A DNA stretch of 64,000 nt from Desertimonas flava (GTDB lineage: Bacteria; Actinomycetota; Acidimicrobiia; Acidimicrobiales; Ilumatobacteraceae): assembly GCF_003426815.1 (NCBI RefSeq), contig NZ_QKYK01000010.1, positions 115,156 to 179,155 of the forward strand, read 5' to 3'. The number at the start of each line of letters is the position of its first letter. Position 1 is the first letter of the stretch. Made by a program: the position numbers and the translations under genes. Below the pieces are notes generated by a model. It was given only the letters and a program-made list of their open reading frames with translations, searched no databases and was not told the DNA's origin. This document shows positions 23,419-32,105 of the stretch, piece by piece.

Positions 23419-25892
23419 TGCGCACGCTCCTCGCCAGCGCCCGCCGCGCACCGAGTGCCTACGCAGGGATCTTCGTCGCCCTCCTCGTCGCCGCGTCCCT
23501 GATGACGGTCGTCGGCCGGTTCGGCGGCACGGCGCTGCAGATGCAGCCACGGGAGCACCGACTGGCCGCCACGGCTGCCGTCGTCGTGGGCGACCCGGAC
23601 GTCTCGTTCACCGCCGGCAGCGGCGACGACGCCGACACGGTCACGCTCCCGCTCGCCACCTACCGGCGTGTGCCCGCGGCCCTCGCCGACGACATCGACG
23701 AGCTGCCCGGCGTCGCCTCGGTGGTCGCCGATGTCTCCGTGCCGGTCACGATGGGCGACGACCACCTGGAGGCGACCGTGCACGGCTGGCAGAGCAGCCT
23801 GCTCGCCCCGTTCACACTCACGGCTGGTGTGGCACCCGCTGGATCCGGCCAGATCGTCCTCGGTGACGGCCTCGCCGAGACGCTCGGCGCGACCGTGGGC
23901 TCCAGCGTCCAGCTCGCCGGCCGGGCCAACGCGGCCTTCGTCGTCTCCGGCATCGTGGCCGCACCGATCGGCGACCCGCTGGCCGACCACACGGCGTTCG
24001 TCAGCGACGCGGTGGCGACCGACCTCTACGGGCACGACGGCGACGCCGACCTCGTCGCCGTCGTCGCCGAGCCGGGCCGCGAGCGCGAGGTGGCCGACGC
24101 CGTCCGCGATCTCGTCGCCGACGACCTGGTCGTGCGCACGGGCGCCGGTCGCTCGCTCGCCGAGACGGTGGGCCTCGCCGGGCAGCGCATGGACCTCGGC
24201 GAGATCGCCCTCGGAGGAGGCATCCCCGTCGCCATGATCGCCATGTTCGTGGCGGCCGGGGCGATCGGCCTGTCGGTCGCCGGGCGCAGGCGCACCTTCG
24301 CCCTGCTGCGAGCCGTCGGCGCGACCCCACGGCAGATCCGCCGCCAGGTGTACGTCGAGTTGACGGTGCTCGGGGCGGTGGCGGGCACCGCCGGATACGG
24401 CATCGGCACCGCTCTCACGTCGGCCGCGATGCGCGGCCTCGGCAGTCACGGGCTCGTCCCGGACGGGGTGTCGGCCTGGAACGCGCCGTGGCTGCTGGCC
24501 GCCTCGGCCGGCGCGGCGATCGTCGTCGGCGTGACGTCGGGCTACGTCGCCGCCCGCCGGGCCAGCCGCTCCGATCCCCTGCTCGCCCTGCGCGAGTCGG
24601 AGGTCGAGCGCCGGCCCGGCGTGGTACGCACCGTCCTGGGAGTGACCACCCTCGGCGGTGGCATCGCCCTGCTGGTCCTGGCCGTCAACGAGTCGGGCGA
24701 CCCCGTCCAGCAGCTCCAGCTCTCCCTCTCGATGCTGATGACGCTGGTGGCCGGCGTCGCGCTGCTCGGGCCAGTGCTGGTGAAGGTGGCCGCCTGGATG
24801 ATCCGCCTCCCGCTGCAGCGGCTCGGGCCGAGCGCCCGGATCGCCCTCGCCGACATCCAGCGGCGTCCCAGCGTGGTCGCCTCGGCCGTCGTGTCGGTGG
24901 CGATCAGCGTGAGCTTCCTCGGCACCGTGTACCTGGTGAACACCAACTTCACCCACGCCGCCGAGACACAGGGAGCCGAGCGCCTGGTGGCGGCCACGGT
25001 CGTGGCCGCGCCCGGCGGCCTCGACGACGATGCCGTCACCATGGTGGGAGCGCTGCCGTCCACGGGAACGACGGTCGGGATCACGCCCACCACCGTGTTC
25101 CTCCCCGCCGGCGGCGGCATCGACGTGCCGGCGGTGGCCGTGACCCCCGGCCGGCTCTCCGACATACTCGACCTCGGTGTGGTCGACGGCGACCTCGACA
25201 CTCTCGACGACGGCGAGATCGCCGTCAGCCAGCTCGACGGTGGGGCGGACGTCGGCGACGTGATCGACACCTTCCTCGCCGACGGCACGCCGTACCGGGC
25301 CACGGTGGTCGCGACGTACCGTCGCGGCCTGGGGTTCGGCGACGCCGTGATCCCGGTCGACGCCGCCGGCGGCGATCACCTCGGCGACTCGCCCGTCGCC
25401 CAGATCCTCACCGCCGGCGAGATCGCCGACACGGAGATCGACAGCCTCACGGCGACGTACCCAGGCATCGATGCCGGGCCGACGCGGGCTGCCAACGGCG
25501 AGGCCGAGCGCATGGGCGAGCAGGACGACTTCCTCAACACCGTGCTCGTGCTCACGATGGCCGTGTTCGGGGTGATCACCCTCGTGAACACGCTGATCAC
25601 GGCGACGGTGGGCCGCCGGCGGACGATCGCCCTGCTCGATCGGGTGGGGGCGACCCGCCGCCAACTCCTGGCCGTGGCCGGCTGGCAGACCGGCGCCGTG
25701 GCCGGCATCGGCGTGGTGTGCGGCGTCGGGACCGGGCTCGCCGCCCTGCTCGCCGCGACGAAGGCCGTCACCGGATCGTGGGTCCCCTACGTGCCGGCCG
25801 GCCCGGTGATCGGCGTGCTGCTCGCCACGGTGGTCCTCACCGCGGCCGCCATCGTCGGTCCGACGATCGCCCTCACGCGCCGTTCGGCGTGA
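23415..25892 (+). CDS. FtsX-like permease of a MacB-type ABC transporter
   Basis: The 825-residue protein has two FtsX domains. After an N-terminal anchor (AGIFVALLVAASLMTVVGRF) comes an extracellular region to about residue 265, three spans including GRRRTFALLRAVGATPRQIR, two central spans near 410-470, a second extracellular region with substrate-like domain (500-690), and three closing spans with TVGRRRTIALLDRVGATRRQ. The duplicated RRRT-ALL-R-VGAT motif marks the two cytoplasmic coupling loops. It starts at GTG 23415 or ATG 23418 within the ATPase stop. Likely role is export or envelope signalling; cargo unknown. It ends 15 bases before a 39-base palindrome. Confidence 0.85.
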   Translation: MMRTLLASARRAPSAYAGIFVALLVAASLMTVVGRFGGTALQMQPREHRLAATAAVVVGDPDVSFTAGSGDDADTVTLPLATYRRVPAALADDIDELPGVASVVADVSVPVTMGDDHLEATVHGWQSSLLAPFTLTAGVAPAGSGQIVLGDGLAETLGATVGSSVQLAGRANAAFVVSGIVAAPIGDPLADHTAFVSDAVATDLYGHDGDADLVAVVAEPGREREVADAVRDLVADDLVVRTGAGRSLAETVGLAGQRMDLGEIALGGGIPVAMIAMFVAAGAIGLSVAGRRRTFALLRAVGATPRQIRRQVYVELTVLGAVAGTAGYGIGTALTSAAMRGLGSHGLVPDGVSAWNAPWLLAASAGAAIVVGVTSGYVAARRASRSDPLLALRESEVERRPGVVRTVLGVTTLGGGIALLVLAVNESGDPVQQLQLSLSMLMTLVAGVALLGPVLVKVAAWMIRLPLQRLGPSARIALADIQRRPSVVASAVVSVAISVSFLGTVYLVNTNFTHAAETQGAERLVAATVVAAPGGLDDDAVTMVGALPSTGTTVGITPTTVFLPAGGGIDVPAVAVTPGRLSDILDLGVVDGDLDTLDDGEIAVSQLDGGADVGDVIDTFLADGTPYRATVVATYRRGLGFGDAVIPVDAAGGDHLGDSPVAQILTAGEIADTEIDSLTATYPGIDAGPTRAANGEAERMGEQDDFLNTVLVLTMAVFGVITLVNTLITATVGRRRTIALLDRVGATRRQLLAVAGWQTGAVAGIGVVCGVGTGLAALLAATKAVTGSWVPYVPAGPVIGVLLATVVLTAAAIVGPTIALTRRSA

Positions 25893-25907
25893 ACACCGGT
25901 CGGCTCG

Positions 25908-25946
25908 CCGGCTCCGAGATAGTGCCTGGCACTATCTCGGAGCCGG
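25908..25946. terminator. 39-base palindrome with GTGCC-T-GGCAC core
   Basis: Two perfect 19-base arms around a single T at 25927, with core AGTGCC-T-GGCACT and outer arms CCGGCTCCGAGAT. It lies between convergent genes and overlaps the last codons of the phosphotransferase gene, whose TAG stop at 25932-25934 is inside the right arm. The architecture is the same as 46828-46866. Confidence 0.65.
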
Positions 25947-26867
25947 GCGCTCGGCCGGGTCGCCGAGGCGGTGCAGGGTGGCTCGGACCCATCCGGTCGC
26001 CTCGGTGAGCAGGTCGGCCATGTCGTGCTCGATCGCCCACAGGATGTCGCCCGTTTCGTCACGAAGCTGGGCGAAGTCGAGCTTGCCGGCGAGCCGAGCG
26101 TCCACGGTGAGGCCCCGGGCGCGCTGGACACGACCGACGAACTCCGGTCCGGCCTCGGCCCAGAGGTAGGCGAGCTCGAGGTCGGGATCGGTGACGTTGA
26201 CGTCGCCGAAGTCGATCAGCCCCACGATGCGGCCGTCGTCGATCAGCAGGTGATCGAGGCTGAGGTCGGCGTGCACGAGCCCCGGGTCGTTGACGAAGTT
26301 GTCGTCGTCGGCGACGTAGCGCTCCCAGCGTTCGAGCAGGTCGCCCGCCTCGTCGGGCGACAGCAGGTCGCCGACGTGAGGCCGCAGCTCGTCGAGCTCC
26401 TGCGCCAGGTCGGCGCGCTCGTCGTCCACCGGGACGCCGAGCTCGACAGCCCGGTCGACGGGGAACGAGGCGATGGCGTCGATGATGCGGGCGATCATCG
26501 AGGCGTTGGTGTCGTCGAGGTACGAACGCCGGTGCCACTCGTGCTCGTCGGCCACCTCGCCGGCGACGAAACGGGACGCGCCGATCGAGCCGGGTCCGAG
26601 GGGGTTGGGCACGACGAACAGCGGAGCGGGGATGGCGACGGGCATGCGCTCGGCGAGCTCGGTGAGGAGCCCGAGCTGGCGATCGACGCTGGCCGCCCCG
26701 TCGTCGTGCTGGGGGATCCTCAAGACGATGTCGTCGCCGGCCCGAACCGCCCAGCAGTCGAGGCCCGATCCGAGGATCTCCAGGCCGACGTCGTGGCCGA
26801 GCTCACCGGCGACCGAGCGACGGACAGCGGGCTCCCAACCGTCGGGAAGCCGTGGCGGAACCCTCAT
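25932..26867 (-). CDS. APH-family phosphotransferase
   Basis: The 311-residue protein has the aminoglycoside phosphotransferase / choline kinase fold: WAVRAGDDIVLRIPQ as the nucleotide-binding strand pair, GLVHADLSLDHLLID with catalytic His199-x-Asp201, and GLIDFGDV with metal-binding Asp219. In this family most members phosphorylate small metabolites (hydroxylated amino acids, sugars, macrolides), and resistance is only one outcome, so no resistance call is made. It stands alone between ftsK and the convergent ABC operon. A palindromic terminator overlaps its stop codon. The region upstream (26868-26964) contains two GTACTCGG copies but no clear promoter. Confidence 0.8.
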   Translation of the reverse strand: MRVPPRLPDGWEPAVRRSVAGELGHDVGLEILGSGLDCWAVRAGDDIVLRIPQHDDGAASVDRQLGLLTELAERMPVAIPAPLFVVPNPLGPGSIGASRFVAGEVADEHEWHRRSYLDDTNASMIARIIDAIASFPVDRAVELGVPVDDERADLAQELDELRPHVGDLLSPDEAGDLLERWERYVADDDNFVNDPGLVHADLSLDHLLIDDGRIVGLIDFGDVNVTDPDLELAYLWAEAGPEFVGRVQRARGLTVDARLAGKLDFAQLRDETGDILWAIEHDMADLLTEATGWVRATLHRLGDPAERPAPR

Positions 26868-26964
26868 CGAGACGCCCCGTGCCCTGCATCAGAGTATGGA
26901 AGGGCCCGATTCCGGACCGTCGGTACTCGGGTCACGCTCAGTACTCGGATGGCAGACGGTGGAG

Positions 26965-29472
26965 TCACGTCGGCGGGTGCAGGGCCTCGAACTCCTCGAC
27001 CGTCATCAGCACGGCGCGGGCCTTGGAGCCCTCGCTGGGGCCGACGACGCCCTGGGTCTCGAGGAGGTCCATGATGCGCCCGGCGCGGGCAAAACCGACC
27101 TTGAGCTTGCGCTGCAGCATCGACGTGGAGCCGAGCTGGCTGCGCACGACGAGCTCCATCGCCTGGCGCATCATCGCCTCATCGTCGTCATCGCCACCGG
27201 CTGACATCGCGTTCGACGCCGCCGTGACCAGGTCGGGTTGCTCGTCGGCGCCCTCGACGCCGCTGACGTAGGTGACCTCCGGCGCCTGGTCGCGCCAGTG
27301 CTGGACCACCCCGCGGACCTCTTCCTCGCTGACGAACGAACCCTGCACACGGTTGGGCACCGACGTGTTGCCGGGCAGCAAGAGCATGTCGCCCTTGCCG
27401 ACGAGCTTCTCCGCGCCGGGCTGGTCGAGGATGACGCGAGAGTCGGTGAGGCTGGAAACGGCGAAGGCCATGCGGGCCGGGATGTTGGCCTTGATGACAC
27501 CGGTGATCACGTTCACGCTCGGGCGCTGGGTGGCGACGATGAGGTGGATGCCCACGGCGCGGGCCTTCTGGGCGATGCGGGTGATCGAGTCCTCGACGTC
27601 GCGGGCCGCCACCATCATCAAGTCGTTGAGCTCGTCGACGACGACCACGATGTAGGGCAGGCGCTCGGGTTCGTTGGCACTGCCGCTGAGGTCGAGCTCG
27701 CCGCTCGGCAGCATCTCGGCGGTGAGCTGGCCCCGGTCGTAGGCGGCGTTGTAGCCGGTGATGTCCCGGAAGCCCTCCTTCGACAGCAGGTCGTAGCGGC
27801 GCTCCATCTCCTTGACCGCCCAGCCGAGGGCATTGGCGGCCTTCTTCGGGTTGGTGACCGGCTGCGTGAGCAGGTGGGGCAGGCGGTTGTACTGGCCCAT
27901 CTCGACCTGCTTGGGGTCGACGAGGATGAGGCGCACCTGGTCGGGCGTGGTGCGCATGAGGATCGAGGTGAGGATGCAGTTGATGCCGCTGGACTTACCG
28001 GCGCCGGTGGCGCCGGCGATGAGGAGGTGGGGCGTGGTGGCGAGATCGAGGAACACGGCCTTGCCGGCGATGTCCATGCCGACGGCGACGTCGAGCACGC
28101 CGGTGGCCTCCTTGGCCTCGGGCGACACGAGCAGGTCGCCGAGGGCGACGAGGCGACGGGTGTTGTTGGGCACCTCGACGCCGATGGCCGACTTGCCCGG
28201 GATGGGGGCGAGGATGCGCACGTCGACGGCGGCCATCGCGTAGGCGATGTCCTTCTGCAGCGACGTGACGCGGGCGACCTTCACGCCGGGGCCGAGCTCG
28301 AGCTCGTAGCGGGTGACGGTGGGGCCGACCGTCATGCCCGACAAGGTGGTGTCGACGCCGTGCTGTTGCAGGGACTCCTGCAGCACTCGTCCGCGGGCCT
28401 CGACCTCCTCACGGTTGACCGTCTGGGCCCCGGCCCGGTGCAACAGGGTGACCGGGGGCAGCGTCCAGGTGCCGGTGTCGCCCCCTGCCGAGGCGGCCGC
28501 GGGTGCTGCCGGCTGGGCCGGCGTCGCCCGCTTGCGTTTGGGCGTGGCCGCGACGTCGTCGGCGAGCTCGTCGTCGCCGCCGTCGTAGAGCTGGGTCTCG
28601 GGTTCGGGGCTGGGTGCGGCGGGGAGGGCGAGGGCGGCGGTCGGCGACGACGCCTCGTCGGCGGCGTCCTCGTCACGCTCGTCGTCGTCTTGATTGTCGC
28701 TGCTCAGCGACGACAGGTTGTCGAGCGCCTGCCGAGCGGCTCGACCCAGTGGCCGGGCGATGGCGGCCGCCCCGCTCCCCGTACGTTGGGCGATCGACCG
28801 CAGCGAGGCCTGGGTGACGAGCAGCGCACCGCCGATGCCGACGGCGACGAGCAGGACGACGGCGCCGACGTCGCCGAGCAGGGCGCCGAGCGGACGGCCG
28901 ACCATCCATCCGAACACGCCACCGGCGTCGCGGATGATGTCGACGTCGAAGCCGACCGTGTTGTCGGGGCCCTTGGCGATGTGGAGGATGCCGAGGATGG
29001 CGAGGGCCGTGAGGCTCCATCCGATGAGGAGACGCCACGGACTCGACGTGCGGGCGTCACGGATGAGGGCGACGCCCCCGGCGACCATGGCGATCGGCAC
29101 GACGTAGCGGCCGACGCCGGTGAAGAACCCGACGAGCCAGCCGATGGCGTCGCTGAGTGGCCCCGCAACGTCGACGTACACGCCGAGGGCGAGGATCACG
29201 CCACCGACGATGAGGATCAGACCGTAGAAGTCCCCCTCACGGCCGGCGATCGCCCGCTTCAGCTCGCCGGAGGCCTCGGCGCGGCGGTTCCTGGTGCCCG
29301 ACCCGTCGTTGCGGCTGTACCGGGCGCGGGCCACGTGGCCGCTCCCCCGGCCGTGCCCCGGCGACGACGATGACGTGCCGCCGCTCTCCGAAACGCGCGC
29401 GGGCACGTTGCTGCCGCCGGCCGGCGGCAGTGCCTTCGGCTCGCGCTTCTTGGAGGGACCCCAGGTAGCCAT
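26965..29472 (-). CDS. ftsK: DNA translocase FtsK
   Basis: The 835-residue protein has four N-terminal membrane spans (about 82-220: FYGLILIVGGVILALGVYV, VVPIAMVAGGVALI, LTALAILGILHI, VGAVVLLVAVGIGGALLV), an acidic and Ala/Pro-rich linker (250-340), the alpha domain (to about 450), the RecA-like motor with Walker A GATGAGKS (487-494) and Walker B YIVVVVDELNDLMM, and a C-terminal winged-helix gamma domain that reads KOPS DNA (SMLQRKLKVGFARAGRIMDL). It moves the terminus region through the closing septum and activates XerCD. The linker is short compared with E. coli, as in other actinobacteria. It sits on the same strand as rnj and dapA, the conserved order. Confidence 0.95.
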   Translation of the reverse strand: MATWGPSKKREPKALPPAGGSNVPARVSESGGTSSSSPGHGRGSGHVARARYSRNDGSGTRNRRAEASGELKRAIAGREGDFYGLILIVGGVILALGVYVDVAGPLSDAIGWLVGFFTGVGRYVVPIAMVAGGVALIRDARTSSPWRLLIGWSLTALAILGILHIAKGPDNTVGFDVDIIRDAGGVFGWMVGRPLGALLGDVGAVVLLVAVGIGGALLVTQASLRSIAQRTGSGAAAIARPLGRAARQALDNLSSLSSDNQDDDERDEDAADEASSPTAALALPAAPSPEPETQLYDGGDDELADDVAATPKRKRATPAQPAAPAAASAGGDTGTWTLPPVTLLHRAGAQTVNREEVEARGRVLQESLQQHGVDTTLSGMTVGPTVTRYELELGPGVKVARVTSLQKDIAYAMAAVDVRILAPIPGKSAIGVEVPNNTRRLVALGDLLVSPEAKEATGVLDVAVGMDIAGKAVFLDLATTPHLLIAGATGAGKSSGINCILTSILMRTTPDQVRLILVDPKQVEMGQYNRLPHLLTQPVTNPKKAANALGWAVKEMERRYDLLSKEGFRDITGYNAAYDRGQLTAEMLPSGELDLSGSANEPERLPYIVVVVDELNDLMMVAARDVEDSITRIAQKARAVGIHLIVATQRPSVNVITGVIKANIPARMAFAVSSLTDSRVILDQPGAEKLVGKGDMLLLPGNTSVPNRVQGSFVSEEEVRGVVQHWRDQAPEVTYVSGVEGADEQPDLVTAASNAMSAGGDDDDEAMMRQAMELVVRSQLGSTSMLQRKLKVGFARAGRIMDLLETQGVVGPSEGSKARAVLMTVEEFEALHPPT

Positions 29473-29524
29473 GTCCCTTGAACGGTATCAACCCGCCCGC
29501 GCCGCAGCGCCGCAAAGCGCTGAC

Positions 29525-29530
29525 TACGGT
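29525..29530 (+). promoter_or_regulatory. -10 box for the leaderless gene at 29539
   Basis: TACGGT, followed by 8 bases and then the GTG start. No Shine-Dalgarno sequence is present, so transcription should begin at or next to the start codon. The region 29473-29538 separates the divergent ftsK gene. Confidence 0.45.
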
Positions 29531-29538
29531 GCCTCGGC

Positions 29539-29916
29539 GTGAGCACGTACGCCAGCGCCATCGTGGTCGACGCCGACACGGCCGACGGCGCCCAGGCCGC
29601 CCTCGTCCGGCTGCGTGCGCAACCGGACTTCGACGAGGACGCGGCGATCGTCACGGGGCCCGAACGACGGGGGAACCTGCACCGGCTCGCGGTCTACGCC
29701 CCGTTCTTCGCCGTCTCGTCGGACCTCGGTGACGAACTGCTGGCCGACGTCACCAACGGGAGGGCCCTGGCGGCCGACGACTTCGACGAATACGGCGCCC
29801 GCTTCACAGCCGGAATCTCCACGAGCTGGCAGACACGCGTGGACAGCCGTCTCGCTCCGACCAGCACCACGGAAGTCCGACCGATCGCACCTGGCGGTCC
29901 TCCCGTCCCGTCATGA
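29539..29916 (+). CDS. Small hypothetical protein
   Basis: I do not recognise this 125-residue protein. It begins STYASAIVVDADTADGAQAA and has an alpha/beta pattern with LRAQPDFDEDAAIVTGPERR, no membrane spans and no cysteines; the last 30 residues (TSWQTRVDSRLAPTSTTEVR onward) look disordered. Codon use with strong GC at third positions up to about residue 90 supports a real gene. It is first of three plus-strand genes of unknown function (29539, 29945, 30637) lying between ftsK and the rnj side of the conserved block. Confidence 0.55.
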   Translation: MSTYASAIVVDADTADGAQAALVRLRAQPDFDEDAAIVTGPERRGNLHRLAVYAPFFAVSSDLGDELLADVTNGRALAADDFDEYGARFTAGISTSWQTRVDSRLAPTSTTEVRPIAPGGPPVPS

Positions 29917-29944
29917 GCGCTACCAGTACATCGGTCCGGTACCG

Positions 29945-30631
29945 ATGAGCTCCAGCAAACGCTGGGTCGAGATCCTGCGTGTCATCAGGGACGACCTTCC
30001 GGGAAGATGGACCATTCGCGGACGCGGCATGAAGACCACGCTCATCCGCGAACCGATCGGTTGGACGATCCCGTGGATCGGAGCTTCCAAGGGATCGTTC
30101 GGTCGCCTCCATGCCGGCGTCGCTCCCGCCGTCGAGCAGGCGGTGTCGTGGCGCACGGGGCCGTACGGACTCGACATGGTGGACGTCCGAGGTGGCCCCC
30201 GTGGGATCGACTTCGGCGCTACCGATGATCTCGACGTCGCCCGCACGTTCGTCGGTCACGCGCTCGTTCGGATCGACGAACTCTCACCCACCGCACTCGC
30301 GGAGAAGGGCGAACGAGGGCTGCAGGTGATGTTCGACCTGGTATCACCTCGGTCCGACATGGATCTGCCCTCGCGCTACGTGATGGGAGCCGTTGGTTGG
30401 CGGATCGTCAACGACAGTGGCAACCCCGTCGAGGCTGCCGAGCAGTGCATCCGATACGTCGAGTTCCAGACCTGGGAACGGGCGACGAAGGATGAGAGCA
30501 TCGGGTTCTATCGCGAACTCATCGACGTCTGGACATCCGGCGGCCGGGACGAATCGCTCACCTGGCTCGCCGAACGCCGCGACCGCCAGCTCGCCGAGCT
30601 CGGCTACGGCGACGACGCCATCGTCGACTGA
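29945..30631 (+). CDS. Hypothetical protein
   Basis: This 228-residue protein is not recognised. It begins MSSSKRWVEILRVIRDDLPG and is soluble and acidic, with an alpha/beta core (WTIPWIGASKGSFGRLHAGV, GIDFGATDDLDVARTFVGHA) and a helical C-terminal third with many charged residues ending GYGDDAIVD. The ATG at 29945 is chosen as the first start after the preceding gene; no clear ribosome site is seen. Codon third positions are visibly less GC-rich than in flanking core genes, which may mean recent acquisition. It ends 5 bases before the next gene, suggesting an operon with 30637-31477. Confidence 0.6.
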   Translation: MSSSKRWVEILRVIRDDLPGRWTIRGRGMKTTLIREPIGWTIPWIGASKGSFGRLHAGVAPAVEQAVSWRTGPYGLDMVDVRGGPRGIDFGATDDLDVARTFVGHALVRIDELSPTALAEKGERGLQVMFDLVSPRSDMDLPSRYVMGAVGWRIVNDSGNPVEAAEQCIRYVEFQTWERATKDESIGFYRELIDVWTSGGRDESLTWLAERRDRQLAELGYGDDAIVD

Positions 30632-30636
30632 GGCGC

Positions 30637-31477
30637 GTGACAGAGCTCTCGATCGTCGCAGCCGTCGGCAGCCTGCTCACCCTCGTCGTACGCGGTTCGA
30701 GGTTCGACCGCGACGGTCTGATCGTCGCCATCGACCTCCACGGTCCGGAGGCGCGTCTCGCCGCCGGCTCACTCGTCAGGACCGCCGAGACGACGACCCC
30801 GAGCCGGTGGCCGGCGCTCGTGGAGGCGTGGAGCGCAGCCGTTCTCGAACAGCTGCGACAACCTGCCGGGACGATCACGGGCGACCACCTTCGCCTGCTG
30901 CTCGCCCCGCGTCGGGTTGTCGAGCCGTCGCACACGATGGTGCGGGCGGTGGGCGCGCACTTGCAGCTCGAGCTGATGGCGGAGCTTCCCGACCGCCGGG
31001 TGTGGGTGGGCCTGTCGCGGCTCGGAGAGATCGGGCTCACCGCCGACGACGCCTGGGCCCGGGCGGTGGCGAACACAGAGCACGAGCTGGGTCGGGTGAC
31101 CGCCCGGCGCCATCAGATCGGGGGGTGGCTTCGACGTGTTCGTCGCCGCGCGCGACGACTGCCCGTGGGTGTCGGCCGGACTGATGTCGGTGCCGGCCTG
31201 GGCGGGCGACGAGCTCCCGTACGGCGCGTTGGTCGCCGTGCCCCGACGAAGCTCGGTGCTCTTCACCCCGGTCCGCGGCGCGCGTGTGACCGGCGAAGCC
31301 GTCGTCGTGTGCCGGCTGGTCGCGGCGATGTATGGCGACGCCCCCGACCCGTGCGACCCGGGCACATACTGGCTGCTCGACGACGCCATCTATCCCGTCG
31401 TCGTCGACGAGGCCCAACGGGTGACGTTCCCGGTGGAGCTGCAATCGGTCGTCGACTCGCTCCCGCAGATCCCGTGA
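30637..31477 (+). pseudogene. Unknown gene split by a +1 frameshift in a G6 run
   Basis: The frame from GTG 30637 codes normally (TELSIVAAVGSLLTLVVRGS... to HELGRVTARRHQIG, about residue 162) and then becomes Arg-rich nonsense. From about 31126 the next frame codes normally (FDVFVAARDDCPWVSAGLMS... to VDSLPQIP) and stops at 31477. The switch is at six Gs (31120-31125): with five, one continuous 279-residue protein results, reading ...HQIGG-GFDVFVAARDD. The layout, an N-terminal alpha/beta domain and a C-terminal VAVPRRSSVLFTPV segment, recalls DUF1444-type proteins, but only loosely. Either a sequencing error, a recent inactivation, or a slippage site. Function unknown. Confidence 0.65.
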
Positions 31478-31483
31478 GGGCCG

Positions 31484-31987
31484 TTACAGCGGGCCGGACT
31501 CGAGGATCTTGCCGTCACCGTCGACGACGACCTCGAGGATGCCCCCGCGGTCGGACTCGACGAGCGCCGAGTACTGCACGATGTCGCCCTCGCCGCCGAT
31601 GACCGAGAACTTCGTGACGTTGTCGCCGAGATCGTCGAGCACCTGGTCGAGGATGTCGTCGGCGTCGATGTCGAGGTCGGCTGCGACGAACGTCTCGCCC
31701 TCGGCCGGCCGGCTCTCGACCTCCGTCAGTTCGTCGCTCGCCCACACGTACAGCACCGCCCGGGTGGCATCGTCCATCGCCACCCAGACCGACACCTTGT
31801 TGAGGTCGGCGAAGACCTCGAAGAACTGCTGCGGGCCTCCGAGCTCCTCCTCGACGGCGTCGATGGCGGGGGCGATCTCGCCGATGAGCGGTCCGGCGAA
31901 GCCGGCGTCGTCGTCGCCCCCGCACGCGCCGAGCAGCATCGAGCCCAGAGCGACGACACCGACGGCACCCTGATGTGCAGCAGTCAC
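31484..31987 (-). CDS. Putative lipoprotein
   Basis: The 167-residue protein starts MTAAHQGAVGVVALGSMLLG followed by the lipobox cysteine (LLGAC, Cys22), so it should be lipid-anchored outside the membrane. The mature part is small, acidic and repeats an alpha/beta pattern (LNKVSVWVAMDDATRAVLYV, TKFSVIGGEGDIVQYSALVE, GGILEVVVDGDGKILESG). The sequence resembles no family I can name. It is the only protein in the window with an unambiguous lipobox. It lies 118 bases downstream of rnj on the same strand, beyond a hairpin, and converges on the frameshifted gene with 6 bases between stops. Confidence 0.7.
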   Translation of the reverse strand: MTAAHQGAVGVVALGSMLLGACGGDDDAGFAGPLIGEIAPAIDAVEEELGGPQQFFEVFADLNKVSVWVAMDDATRAVLYVWASDELTEVESRPAEGETFVAADLDIDADDILDQVLDDLGDNVTKFSVIGGEGDIVQYSALVESDRGGILEVVVDGDGKILESGPL

Positions 31988-32033
31988 GGGCCCGTTCGCC
32001 CGGTTGCGAGCGAGCGAGCCACCGGAGCGAACG

Positions 32034-32071
32034 CCGTCGGGGCGCCGAGCTCGCGAGGCTTGCCCCGACGG
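32034..32071 (-). terminator. Hairpin downstream of rnj
   Basis: CCGTCGGGGC (32034-32043) pairs with GCCCCGACGG (32062-32071) around an 18-base loop that itself contains CGAGCTCG. It lies 34 bases after the rnj stop and before the lipoprotein gene, so it may separate their transcripts. Confidence 0.5.
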
Positions 32072-32105
32072 AACAAGAAGTACGTCGCCGAAGGCGTCCT
32101 TTCAG

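Noticed and set aside
23214..25664. 816-residue minus-strand open frame opposite the ABC/FtsX genes
   Set aside because: Low-complexity Gly/Arg/Asp/His composition typical of an antisense shadow; the plus-strand FtsX motifs are unambiguous.
25932..26867. Antibiotic-resistance aminoglycoside phosphotransferase
   Set aside because: Only generic HxD and DFG-like motifs of the APH superfamily are visible; most such chromosomal genes are metabolic kinases.
27238..29373. 711-residue plus-strand open frame opposite ftsK
   Set aside because: Antisense shadow of ftsK with no domain and repetitive Gly/Asp/Val/His composition.
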